Notes: generated by a model from the letters alone, not told the origin. Shown: positions 8,303 to 15,866, numbered from the stretch's first letter. The stretch is 37,050 nt of DNA from Thermoflexia bacterium (GCA_011192155.1 DUEK01000022.1:1-37050), one strand, 5' to 3'. A program made the numbers and translations.

Positions 8303-9388
8303 ATGTTCGACTTGGCAGAGCACCCTCATCGCCGCCACAACCCCCTCACGGGAGAGTGGGTGTTGGTCTCTCCTCATCGTACCAAGCGCCCCTGGCGAGG
8401 TCAGGTTGAAAAGCCTCCTCGAGAGGTCCGTTCCGAGTACGACCCCAACTGCTACCTCTGCCCCGGCAACGAGCGCGCTAGCGGCGGTGAACTGCAGACA
8501 GTCCGGCGCAATCCCGAGTACGAAAGCACCTACGTCTTTACCAATGACTTTGCCGCGCTCCTGCCGGACACGCCACAGGCCAGGGGCGACCATCCCCTGC
8601 TCCGCTACGCGAGTGAGCAGGGCACGTGCCGGGTCATCTGTTTCTCACCACGCCACGATCTGTCACTGCCAGAGATGGCGCGGGCGGACATCCGCCGCGT
8701 GGTGGACGTATGGGCAGAACAGACTGCCGAACTGGGCCAGCGGTATCGTTGGGTGCAGATCTTTGAGAACAAAGGGGCCGTGATGGGCTGCTCCAACTCT
8801 CATCCTCACGGGCAGATCTGGGCACAGAACATACTGCCCAACGAGCCTGCCAAAGAGGAGCGCCAGCAACGCGCCTATTTTGCCGACCACAGGCATCCGC
8901 TGCTCGTGGATTACGCGCAACTCGAAAGTGAACGCGACCAACGCGCCGTGGTGCAGAACGAGCACTGGTTGGCAGTGGTCCCCTACTGGGCGATCTGGCC
9001 CTTTGAGACATTACTTCTGCCCCGCCGCCACGTGCTGCGCCTACCCGACCTGGACGACGCTCAACGCGACTCCCTGACCGACGTCCTCAAGCGCCTGCTC
9101 ACCCGATACGACAACCTCTTCGAAGCCCCGTTCCCGTACTCGATGGGCTGGCATGGCGCGCCTTTTGAGACCTTCGAGGTTTCGGAACCTCAGAGGTCTT
9201 GTGAGCACTGGCAACTGCACGCCCACTTCTATCCGCCGCTGTTGCGTTCGGCCACCGTGAAAAAGTTCATGGTCGGCTACGAGATGCTGGCCGAGGCTCA
9301 GCGCGACCTGACGGCGGAACAGGCGGCGGAGTGCTTGCGGACTTTGCCAGCACAGCACTACAAGGAAACGAGGAACCGGGACGAGTAA
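8303..9388 (+). CDS. galT: Galactose-1-phosphate uridylyltransferase
   Basis: 361 residues, closely matching the E. coli-type GalT from start ([20 protein letters not shown]) to end. It exchanges UMP between UDP-glucose and galactose-1-phosphate in the Leloir pathway. The catalytic His169 lies in the HPHGQ motif and is uridylylated during the reaction. Cys residues in NCYLCPG fit the structural zinc site. Translation is probably coupled to the gene before it, whose stop lies one base upstream; no clear ribosome site is seen. Oddity: between GWHGAPF and [11 protein letters not shown] it carries [13 protein letters not shown], about seven residues longer than the E. coli protein as I recall it. 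The DNA there (9169-9198) is a decayed copy of the palindrome found in res, RAYT and mod. Galactokinase and epimerase are not in the window. Confidence 0.96.
   Translation: MFDLAEHPHRRHNPLTGEWVLVSPHRTKRPWRGQVEKPPREVRSEYDPNCYLCPGNERASGGELQTVRRNPEYESTYVFTNDFAALLPDTPQARGDHPLLRYASEQGTCRVICFSPRHDLSLPEMARADIRRVVDVWAEQTAELGQRYRWVQIFENKGAVMGCSNSHPHGQIWAQNILPNEPAKEERQQRAYFADHRHPLLVDYAQLESERDQRAVVQNEHWLAVVPYWAIWPFETLLLPRRHVLRLPDLDDAQRDSLTDVLKRLLTRYDNLFEAPFPYSMGWHGAPFETFEVSEPQRSCEHWQLHAHFYPPLLRSATVKKFMVGYEMLAEAQRDLTAEQAAECLRTLPAQHYKETRNRDE
9169..9198. repeat. Decayed palindromic element inside galT
   Basis: GACCTTCGAGGTTTCGGAACCTCAGAGGTC corresponds to the 34-bp palindrome with several substitutions and a slightly shortened middle. 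It is in the same reading phase as the intact copies (T-x-E-V-S-E) and coincides with extra residues in a loop of GalT. Confidence 0.6.
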
Positions 9389-9571
9389 CCAGTGCGCCCA
9401 GCCATTTTTGACTGAAGCGTCTCTCATGGCCGAATAATACGTCCGTTCTATACTGAGGCCAACAGCGAGCCCAGATTCACATCGGGCAAAGCGGTTGCCT
9501 GCAGCATCGAAGACGACGAATAATCTGGGTTGTGCCGCTTCACGCAGGCCAAAGGCTATCAAGTTCGGGGC

Positions 9572-10366
9572 ATGAAAGATTACAAGGCCATCTTCGAGAA
9601 AGTCGAGTCCACACTCATCAGCGTTGGTTCGGCCAATCTCTCCGCTGATAGAATTCGCGCCAACCTTGATGAGTTTAAAAACCTTGAAGGCAAGGCATTC
9701 TCTGATGCCGATTACTACTGGATACTGGTTTACGTTGTTTTCTATGCGGGGTTTAGAGCCGCGACGGTCAATGCTAGACTGAATTTGATTCGCCAATACT
9801 TCCCCGATTACGAAACCGTTGCAGGCTATGATGAGAATAAGGTAGACAAAGTTCTCAGTGATCCAGAAATGATAAGGAATAGGCGTAAAGTTCAAGCCTG
9901 TATCGAGAACGCAAAAGTTTTCAAAAGTATCGTCAACGAACACGGCTCGTTCCAAGACTACATTGACTCTTTCTCGCCAACGGATTCTTTTGAGAACCTC
10001 ATGCTCTTGAAGGAAGAATTGGAGTATCGCTTCAAAGGCCTGGGCAGGATTACAACTTATCACCTCCTGACGGATATTGGCTTGCCTGTTCTCAAGCCAG
10101 ATAGGGTAATATGCCGTATCTTTCAGAGATTGGCGCTTATCGAAAGCGACAAGCAACTTCTAAAGACCATAATCCAAGGGCGAAAATTTGCTCAGGCAAC
10201 AGGTCACCCTATTCGATATATTGATATTGTTTTCGTCGCCTACGGCCAAGTAAAGTCACCAGAGTTTGGACTTGCCAGTGGTATTTGTTTGGAGCAAAGT
10301 CCGCTGTGTTCGATTTGCGGCGTGACGGATTACTGTGATTACTTTGCGCAAAATGCTTCGCGCTAA
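9572..10366 (+). CDS. DNA glycosylase of the HhH-GPD superfamily with an iron-sulfur loop
   Basis: 264 residues from the ATG at 9572; an upstream in-frame TTG at 9530 is less likely. The core resembles 3-methyladenine DNA glycosylase I (FSDADYYWILVYVVFYAGFRAATV, then IRNRRKVQACIENAKVF). A helix-hairpin-helix-like GLGRITTYHLL is followed by KPDRVICRIF. The C-terminus carries Cys239-x6-Cys246-x2-Cys249-x5-Cys255, exactly the [4Fe-4S] loop spacing of endonuclease III/MutY. It should excise a damaged or modified base, but the substrate is unknown. GC is visibly lower than in galT and res on either side, suggesting transfer. It sits beside a type III restriction-modification locus, so a defence link is possible but unproven. 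No clear ribosome site is seen. Confidence 0.75.
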   Translation: MKDYKAIFEKVESTLISVGSANLSADRIRANLDEFKNLEGKAFSDADYYWILVYVVFYAGFRAATVNARLNLIRQYFPDYETVAGYDENKVDKVLSDPEMIRNRRKVQACIENAKVFKSIVNEHGSFQDYIDSFSPTDSFENLMLLKEELEYRFKGLGRITTYHLLTDIGLPVLKPDRVICRIFQRLALIESDKQLLKTIIQGRKFAQATGHPIRYIDIVFVAYGQVKSPEFGLASGICLEQSPLCSICGVTDYCDYFAQNASR

Positions 10367-10497
10367 AAGACGCAGTAAGGCCAGCGTGCCTTTTCAAAAT
10401 CGGGGGAGGGTCTGCGCGGCACAACAAGCGGTTGCAGCCGACGTTGCTCCGCTGGCGCGCCGCTACCATTGCGCAGGACGGCGGCGGATGGTTTGGT

Positions 10498-10525
10498 TTG
10501 TGCAAGCGGCGTTGTCGGGTATAAT
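10498..10525 (+). promoter_or_regulatory. Promoter of the res gene
   Basis: TTGTGC (10498-10503) and a perfect TATAAT (10520-10525) with a 16-base spacer, ending 30 bases before the ATG at 10555. It separates res transcription from the low-GC glycosylase upstream. Confidence 0.6.
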
Positions 10526-10554
10526 GGGGATAATTGGAAGCTCGAGGATACGCA

Positions 10555-13224
10555 ATGCTCCACCTCTATCAACTCCTTCGACAAAATGTAGCTAGCTGGC
10601 GCGAGGACGATTACCCCATTGAGCACTACCCGGCCATTGCCGAAATCCTCGATTACGCCGTACTACCGGAGAGCGGCGATTTGCGCTTTTTGCGCGCCGC
10701 CCAGTTGCGCGCGCTAGAGACGTATTGGTACTTGCGCCTCGTCGAAGGTACGCCCCACATCTTTGATCTCTACCGGCGCTACTATACCAGGCCCGTTGAC
10801 CTACTCGTCGCGCTGGGGCTTGACCGCGACGAGATCAAGGACTTGGCGCTGAACGAGGGGCTGGACGCTCTCTGGCAGCGCATCCGCGAGGACGATGACT
10901 TTATCAAGGCTCACAAGCTCGAAAGCGTCCGCGAGACCCTCACCCTCGACTATCCCAGCTACATCCTGGCCCTGGCGATGGGCGCGGGCAAGACCATTCT
11001 CGTCGGGGCCATCATCGCCAGCGAGTTTGCAATGGCGCTCGAATATCCCGGCGATGATTGTCCCTTTATCCAGAACGCGCTCGTCTTTGCCCCCGGCCTC
11101 ACCATCCTGGAGAGCCTGCGCGAGTTGGCCGAGGTGGATTACGGCAAGATCCTCCCGCCCCGTCTCTACGCTCCCTTTGCGGCCTCCTACAAACTCATCT
11201 TTACCCGCGCGGGCGAAAAAGACCTGCCCGTCATCCGGGGCAGTCGCTACAACCTGATCGTCACCAACACGGAGAAAATCCGCATCCAGAAACGCGCCTA
11301 CCGCCACGCCTCGTGGACCGACTTGCAGTACCGGCTCAAGCTGGAACAGTCCGAGGAAGTAGCCAACCTGCGCCTGCAAGCCATTGCTTCCCTGCCCAAC
11401 CTGGGTGTCTTTTCCGACGAGGCCCACCACACCTACGGGCGAGAGGTCGGCAGGCGGCTCAAGCGCGTCCGCCAGACCGTCAACTATTTGCACGAGAAAA
11501 CCGACCTCGTGTGCGTCGTCAACACCACCGGAACCCCTTACTACGAGCGCCAACTTTTGCGCGATGTGGTGGTCTGGTACGGCCTCTCCCAGGGTATCCG
11601 CGACGACATCCTCAAGGCCGTGGATGGCAGCATCTATGCCTATGACTTTGACCAACAACACACCGGCCAGTTCGTGGCCCAGGTGGTACGCGATTTTTTC
11701 CAGACCTATGGCGACGCGGCCCTGCCCAACGGCGCGCCCGCCCGCCTGGCGATCTATTTTCCCCAGACGGACGACCTGCAAGAACTGCGCCCGGTGGTGG
11801 AAAAGACCCTGCTAGAGATGGGCTATCCCACCGGCATTATCCTGCGCAATACGTCCAAATCCACCCAGGCCGAGATTGACGCCTTCAACCGCCTCGACGA
11901 TCCCCGCTCGCCCCACCGCGTGATCCTGCTCGTCAACAAGGGCACCGAGGGCTGGGATTGCCCCAGCCTCTTTGCCTGCGCCCTGGCCCGCAAGCTCAAG
12001 CGCAGCCAGAACTTTGTCCTCCAGGCCAGCACCCGCTGCCTCCGGCAGGTGATCGGCAACACCCGCAAGGCTCGCATCTATCTCTCGATGGACAACCGGG
12101 GCGCGCTCGACCGGCAGTTGCAAGAGACCTACGGCGAGACCATCGAAGAACTCAACCGCGCCAGCCAGAACACCCGCGCGGCCCGCTTGGTAGTGCGCAA
12201 GCTGGACATCCCGCCGTTGGTCATCACCAAGATCGTCAAGCGCGTCGTCCCAGAGACCTCCGAGGTCTCGAAAGACCTCGGAGGTCTATATAAGCCCGAC
12301 GTTCCGGTCGAACCCGTGATGCTCACCCAGGTCTACACCCTCCAGGAACAGCCGGGCAAAGCATCGGTGCTGAAACAGGTGGCCGAGGAACAGGCCGCCT
12401 ATGCCGTTCCAGGCCCCGATCTCTACACCGCCGCCACCCAACTGGCCGCCGTCTATCGCCTCGACGTCTGGGCCGTCTACGCCGAACTCAAACGGCTCTA
12501 TGGCGCGGGGGCCGCCGTGCCTGACGCCCACCTGCCCGCCCTCGCCGCCCAGATCGAGGCCCAGACTTGTCGCTATCGCATCGAGGAAGAAGAGGTCGAG
12601 ATCGCCCTGGCGCTGATCAAGCCGGACGGGTTCACGCTCGAGCCGGACGCCGACGGTAACGCCGTCTATACCGCCGAGATCACGTACCAGAAAGGCAAGG
12701 AACACCTGTTGTTGAGTTGGAAAGAGATGGCCGCCCGCAACGACGGCGACTTTGGTTTTCACTACGATCCCTACAATTTTGACTCGAACCCGGAAAAGGA
12801 TTTCTTCACCCAACTGCTGGGCGCGGTTAACCTCGAGCCGGACCAGGTCGAGGACATTTATTTTACCGGCGGCCTCCACGACCCGCGCAAGACCGATTTT
12901 TACGTCGAATACCTGGGCGTGAATGGCCGTTGGCATCGCTACAGCCCCGACTTTATCATCCGCCGCCGGGACGGGCGCTGCTACATCGTCGAGATCAAGG
13001 CCGCCCGCTTCCGCGACGACGCGGTGGATGGCGAGGATGGCCGTAAAGCGGTCGCCGTCCGCAAGTGGGTTAGCCTCAACCCGGAAAAGCTCAAGTATGA
13101 GATGATCTTTACCCCATCCGACACCATCGCCTTCAACCAACTCGAACCGGCCAAACAGTTTGTCAAACCTCCGAGGTCTCAGTTTCTTAAACCTCCGAGG
13201 TCTCGCAAGACCTCGGAGGTTTAA
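10555..13224 (+). CDS. Type III restriction enzyme, Res subunit (helicase-nuclease)
   Basis: 889 residues from the ATG at 10555, preceded by GAGGA. The superfamily 2 helicase core has Walker A AMGAGKT (Lys146), the DEAH box at 288-291 (SDEAHHTYG), and later motifs such as VNTTGTPYYERQ and NKGTEGWDCPSL. A C-terminal PD-(D/E)xK nuclease follows: Asp799 in YSPDF, Glu813 and Lys815 in VEIKA. With Mod it should translocate along DNA and cut unmodified sites. Two palindromic elements alter it. One (12254-12287) adds TSEVSKDLGGL in frame between helicase and nuclease halves. The other (13165-13222) encodes the last residues and the first base of the stop codon. Here res precedes mod, with a transposase gene between, the reverse of the usual mod-res order. 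Confidence 0.93.
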   Translation: MLHLYQLLRQNVASWREDDYPIEHYPAIAEILDYAVLPESGDLRFLRAAQLRALETYWYLRLVEGTPHIFDLYRRYYTRPVDLLVALGLDRDEIKDLALNEGLDALWQRIREDDDFIKAHKLESVRETLTLDYPSYILALAMGAGKTILVGAIIASEFAMALEYPGDDCPFIQNALVFAPGLTILESLRELAEVDYGKILPPRLYAPFAASYKLIFTRAGEKDLPVIRGSRYNLIVTNTEKIRIQKRAYRHASWTDLQYRLKLEQSEEVANLRLQAIASLPNLGVFSDEAHHTYGREVGRRLKRVRQTVNYLHEKTDLVCVVNTTGTPYYERQLLRDVVVWYGLSQGIRDDILKAVDGSIYAYDFDQQHTGQFVAQVVRDFFQTYGDAALPNGAPARLAIYFPQTDDLQELRPVVEKTLLEMGYPTGIILRNTSKSTQAEIDAFNRLDDPRSPHRVILLVNKGTEGWDCPSLFACALARKLKRSQNFVLQASTRCLRQVIGNTRKARIYLSMDNRGALDRQLQETYGETIEELNRASQNTRAARLVVRKLDIPPLVITKIVKRVVPETSEVSKDLGGLYKPDVPVEPVMLTQVYTLQEQPGKASVLKQVAEEQAAYAVPGPDLYTAATQLAAVYRLDVWAVYAELKRLYGAGAAVPDAHLPALAAQIEAQTCRYRIEEEEVEIALALIKPDGFTLEPDADGNAVYTAEITYQKGKEHLLLSWKEMAARNDGDFGFHYDPYNFDSNPEKDFFTQLLGAVNLEPDQVEDIYFTGGLHDPRKTDFYVEYLGVNGRWHRYSPDFIIRRRDGRCYIVEIKAARFRDDAVDGEDGRKAVAVRKWVSLNPEKLKYEMIFTPSDTIAFNQLEPAKQFVKPPRSQFLKPPRSRKTSEV
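12254..12287. repeat. Palindromic element, in-frame copy in res
   Basis: Perfect 15-bp arms AGACCTCCGAGGTCT (12254-12268) and AGACCTCGGAGGTCT (12273-12287) around the loop CGAA. Each arm is itself AGACCT-nnn-AGGTCT. Read in the res frame it gives TSEVSKDLGGL. Confidence 0.9.
13165..13222. repeat. One and a half palindromic elements at the res 3' end
   Basis: A single arm AAACCTCCGAGGTCT (13165-13179) is followed by a full copy, with arms at 13189-13203 and 13208-13222 and loop CGCA. The terminal TTT of the second arm provides the T of the TAA stop of res (13222-13224). The RAYT ATG starts one base after that stop. Confidence 0.88.
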
Positions 13225-13225
13225 G

Positions 13226-13822
13226 ATGCCACAACGTACCGTCAAACTATATGCGGGCGAATACTATCATCTCTATAACCGAGGCAACAATCGGGAGCGT
13301 ATCTTTTACGAGCGTGAGAACTATGGGTTCTTTATACGACGGTTACGAAAACACCTTGTCCCCGTCTTGGGCTTGGTGGCCTATGTTCTGATGCCCACGC
13401 ACTATCACTTGTTCGTTCAGGTCAGGCAGACCGCGCAGACCTCCGAGGTTTCTGAAACCTCGGAGGTCTCGAAAGCGATGATGCGCTTTTCGGTATCGTA
13501 CACCAAGGCGATGAACAAGCGTTATGACCGCGTCGGCTCGCTGTTCCAGGGGGCTTTTCAGGCCAAGCACGTGGATGGGGACGCGTACCTGGTACATCTA
13601 TCTCGCTACATTCACCTGAACCCTGTGATGGCCGGTCTGGTGGAGCGGGCAGAGGATTGGGAGTTTTCCAGTTACCGCGAGTACATCGGGCTGCGAGCCG
13701 GGACGTTGCCCCAGTCCGAGATCGTGCTATCTCAGTTTCCGTCGCGGGGAGCATATCGGGATTTTGTGGAAGCGTATGTCCCTTCGGAGCAGGAGGTTAT
13801 CGCCAATTTGTTGTTTGATTGA
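13226..13822 (+). CDS. REP-associated tyrosine transposase (RAYT, Y1 HUH family)
   Basis: 198 residues from the ATG at 13226, which begins two bases after the res stop. It is a single-domain Y1/IS200-like HUH transposase: YHLYNRGNNRERIF opens the fold, the metal-binding HUH is His59-Tyr60-His61 (MPTHYHLFVQ), and the nucleophile is probably Tyr128 in LSRYIHLNPVMAGLV. RNRVG-type LFQGAF and DWEFSSYREYIG also fit RAYTs. The family cuts and joins single-stranded DNA at hairpins and is tied to REP/BIME repeats. Here the likely substrate is the palindrome that surrounds it (13165-13222 and 13827-13878). The gene itself contains one copy, adding TSEVSETSEV between the HUH and the catalytic Tyr, apparently without breaking the frame. 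Activity is untested. Confidence 0.9.
   Translation: MPQRTVKLYAGEYYHLYNRGNNRERIFYERENYGFFIRRLRKHLVPVLGLVAYVLMPTHYHLFVQVRQTAQTSEVSETSEVSKAMMRFSVSYTKAMNKRYDRVGSLFQGAFQAKHVDGDAYLVHLSRYIHLNPVMAGLVERAEDWEFSSYREYIGLRAGTLPQSEIVLSQFPSRGAYRDFVEAYVPSEQEVIANLLFD
13437..13469. repeat. Palindromic element, in-frame copy inside the RAYT gene
   Basis: Arms AGACCTCCGAGGTTT (13437-13451) and AAACCTCGGAGGTCT (13455-13469) with a 3-base loop CTG. The TTT/AAA end replaces TCT/AGA on both sides, so pairing is kept. It encodes TSEVSETSEVS in the same phase as the copies in res and mod. Confidence 0.88.
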
Positions 13823-13826
13823 GCCT

Positions 13827-13878
13827 AGACCTCCGAGGTCGCCGACATCGGAATGTCGGTTCGAGACCTCGGAGGTCT
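13827..13878. repeat. Palindromic element with a second hairpin nested in its loop, before mod
   Basis: Outer arms AGACCTCCGAGGTC (13827-13840) and GACCTCGGAGGTCT (13865-13878) enclose 24 bases. Inside these lies a different hairpin, CCGACAT-CGGA-ATGTCGG (13842-13859). The end of the second arm lies next to the GGAGG that serves as ribosome site for mod. Confidence 0.85.
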
Positions 13879-13892
13879 GGAGGAGCAAAGCA

Positions 13893-15848
13893 ATGACCAA
13901 TGCACAAACCATCCAAATCGCCGAGGCCAAAGGCCGCCCCATGCTCCACTGGGTGGGCAAGCGCCCCCTCGATCACGTCACCGTCTACCCCGCCCAGTTG
14001 GTAGAGCGTTTCGATCCGCTGGGCGAGCAGACCTCGGAGGTTTCAGAAAACCTCCGAGGTCTTGGAGGCAATCTCCTCTTCCACGGCGACAACAAGGACG
14101 TGCTCGCCTGGCTCCTGGCCCACGGCTATAGGGGGAAGGTAAATCTGGTCTACATTGATCCGCCCTTTGGTTCAGGTGCAGACTATGTGCGCAAAGTACA
14201 ACTACGCGGGATACGCGGCACTCCAAAACTAGATGGTGAGAGTTACACTCTAAGTGAGCAGATACAATACACTGATATTTGGGCGAATGATACCTACCTT
14301 CAATTTATGTACGAGAGGTTACTACTTCTCAAGGAGTTATTAACGACAGACGGGATGATTTATCTGCATTGTGACTGGCGCAGAATTCATCATCTTCGTT
14401 GTCTTCTTGATGAGGTCTTGGGAAGCGAAAACTTCATCAACGAGATCATCTGGCAACACCAAATTATGGGCGGTTCACACGACAAACGCTTTCCTAAGGC
14501 ACACGAGACTATTCTATGGTATGCAAAAGGATCTGGTTATCGCTTGCGCTCCGAAAACTCTAATGTTAGAGTCCCCTTCAGCGACTATGTGCTTCAGTCT
14601 ATGAAGCAGGATGAAAAAGGTTGGTATTACGAGCGGCGAAGGATGAGCCGAAAAGCTACTCCAGCAGAAGCGGCCGCCAAGGCGCATACTCGTACATATG
14701 TTGAGTCTCCCGATGTGGGTACAGTAGCTACTGATGTATGGGCTGATATGCTGTCCTATCAGGAATTACCCAATGAAAGACAAGGCCTTGATCTTTACCC
14801 AACTCAAAAGACAGTCAAACTTCTAACAAGACTGATCTCCGCTGCAAGTGACCCCGGCGACCTCATCCTCGACTGTTTCATCGGCTCCGGCACCACCGCC
14901 GCCGTAGCCCAAAAACTGGGCCGCCGCTGGATCGCCGCCGACGTCAACAAGGGCGCCATCCAAACCACTTCCAAGCGCCTCCAGGCCATCATTCGCCAGC
15001 AGGTCGAGGCCGGCGCTGTTCCGCAGCAGATGGCTTTCGAGACCCAGACCTCCGAGGTCTCGGAAGACCTCGGAGGTCTAGCGGGTCTAACGCATTCCTT
15101 CAGCGTCTACCGCGTCAACGACTATGACCTCCAAATCCAGCACAACGAGGCCGTCAATCTGGCCGTCGAGATGATCGGCATCGAGCGCGTCAAGACCGAT
15201 GCTTTCTTCGATGGTACGTTGGGCCGCCGCCTGGTCAAGATCGTCCCCTTCAACCACCCCCTCACCCTCCTCGACCTCCAACTCGCCCAGGACGAGCTCA
15301 AAGCCCGCCCCGACGAAGAGCGCGACGTCGTCCTTGTTTGCCTGGGCAAAGAGACCAGCGTGGACGCCTGGCTGGCGGAATACAACAAACGCCGCCCGGT
15401 CAACAAGATCGAGGTCATCGAACTCCGCACCGACCAGAAATATGGCAAGTTCTTCATCCACCAGCCCGCCCAGGCCCGGGTGAGGGTTGAGCGCCAGACC
15501 TCTGAGGTCTCGGAAGACCTCGGAGGTCTATTGGTCATCGAAATCGAGGACTTTATCTCTCCCTCCATCGTCGAGCGGTTAGAGATGGACACCCCGCTCT
15601 TCAAAGCCCAAATTCCAGATTGGCGCGCCATGGTCGACGTCGTGCTCATAGACACCGCCTACGACGGCCAGACCTTTAACATTGTCCTCTCCGACGTCCC
15701 GGAGCGCAAGAACGACCTGGTCAGCGGGCGCTACGAACTCCCCGCGCCGGAGGGCGTCGCTCCTGGGAGCGCGACTACCGTCGCCGTCAAGATCATTGAT
15801 ATGCTGGGCGAAGAGGTATTGGTCACGGCGGAGGTAGGGCCTGCCTGA
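13893..15848 (+). CDS. Type III DNA methyltransferase, Mod subunit
   Basis: 651 residues from the ATG at 13893 (ribosome site GGAGG at about 13879-13883); the frame extends upstream but lacks a comparable site. The catalytic motif DPPF is at 89-92 and the AdoMet motif FIGSGT at 329-334. This order is that of beta-class N6-adenine/N4-cytosine methyltransferases, which include type III Mod proteins. The middle (about 130-300) is the target-recognition region. Mod sets the recognition sequence and methylates host DNA so that Res spares it. Three palindromic elements lie in frame: 14029-14062 near the N-terminus, 15046-15079 and 15496-15529 in the C-terminal part. The stretch at about 14130-14850 is much AT-richer than both flanks, suggesting a swapped recognition module. 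Confidence 0.92.
   Translation: MTNAQTIQIAEAKGRPMLHWVGKRPLDHVTVYPAQLVERFDPLGEQTSEVSENLRGLGGNLLFHGDNKDVLAWLLAHGYRGKVNLVYIDPPFGSGADYVRKVQLRGIRGTPKLDGESYTLSEQIQYTDIWANDTYLQFMYERLLLLKELLTTDGMIYLHCDWRRIHHLRCLLDEVLGSENFINEIIWQHQIMGGSHDKRFPKAHETILWYAKGSGYRLRSENSNVRVPFSDYVLQSMKQDEKGWYYERRRMSRKATPAEAAAKAHTRTYVESPDVGTVATDVWADMLSYQELPNERQGLDLYPTQKTVKLLTRLISAASDPGDLILDCFIGSGTTAAVAQKLGRRWIAADVNKGAIQTTSKRLQAIIRQQVEAGAVPQQMAFETQTSEVSEDLGGLAGLTHSFSVYRVNDYDLQIQHNEAVNLAVEMIGIERVKTDAFFDGTLGRRLVKIVPFNHPLTLLDLQLAQDELKARPDEERDVVLVCLGKETSVDAWLAEYNKRRPVNKIEVIELRTDQKYGKFFIHQPAQARVRVERQTSEVSEDLGGLLVIEIEDFISPSIVERLEMDTPLFKAQIPDWRAMVDVVLIDTAYDGQTFNIVLSDVPERKNDLVSGRYELPAPEGVAPGSATTVAVKIIDMLGEEVLVTAEVGPA
14029..14062. repeat. 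Palindromic element, in-frame copy 1 in mod (inverted orientation)
   Basis: Arms AGACCTCGGAGGTTT (14029-14043) and AAACCTCCGAGGTCT (14048-14062), loop CAGA. The arm with the CGG centre comes first, the opposite of the other copies. It still reads TSEVSENLRGL in the mod frame. Confidence 0.88.
15046..15079. repeat. Palindromic element, in-frame copy 2 in mod
   Basis: Perfect arms at 15046-15060 and 15065-15079 with loop CGGA; encodes TSEVSEDLGGL. Confidence 0.9.
15496..15529. repeat. Palindromic element, in-frame copy 3 in mod
   Basis: Arms at 15496-15510 and 15515-15529 with loop CGGA. One silent change (TCC to TCT, both Ser) breaks a single pair. It encodes TSEVSEDLGGL, identical to copy 2. 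Confidence 0.9.
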
Positions 15849-15866
15849 CCGCACAGGCCAAAAGTC

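Noticed and set aside
8415-8432. CCTCCTCGAGAGGTCC in the N-terminal part of galT as another decayed palindrome
   Set aside because: The protein shows no extra residues at this point relative to E. coli GalT, and the match to the arm is weak.
9041-10156. A 371-codon open frame on the minus strand across galT, the gap and the glycosylase
   Set aside because: It overlaps two well-supported plus-strand genes antisense, and shows no recognisable domain. High GC third positions keep the reverse frame open.
12286-13245. Long minus-strand frames across res (also 10801-11781)
   Set aside because: They lie opposite helicase and nuclease motifs of res and have no domain of their own.
12254-15529. The regular palindromes as a CRISPR array
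   Set aside because: Spacing is irregular (hundreds to over a thousand bases), most copies are inside genes, there are no equal-length spacers and no cas genes.
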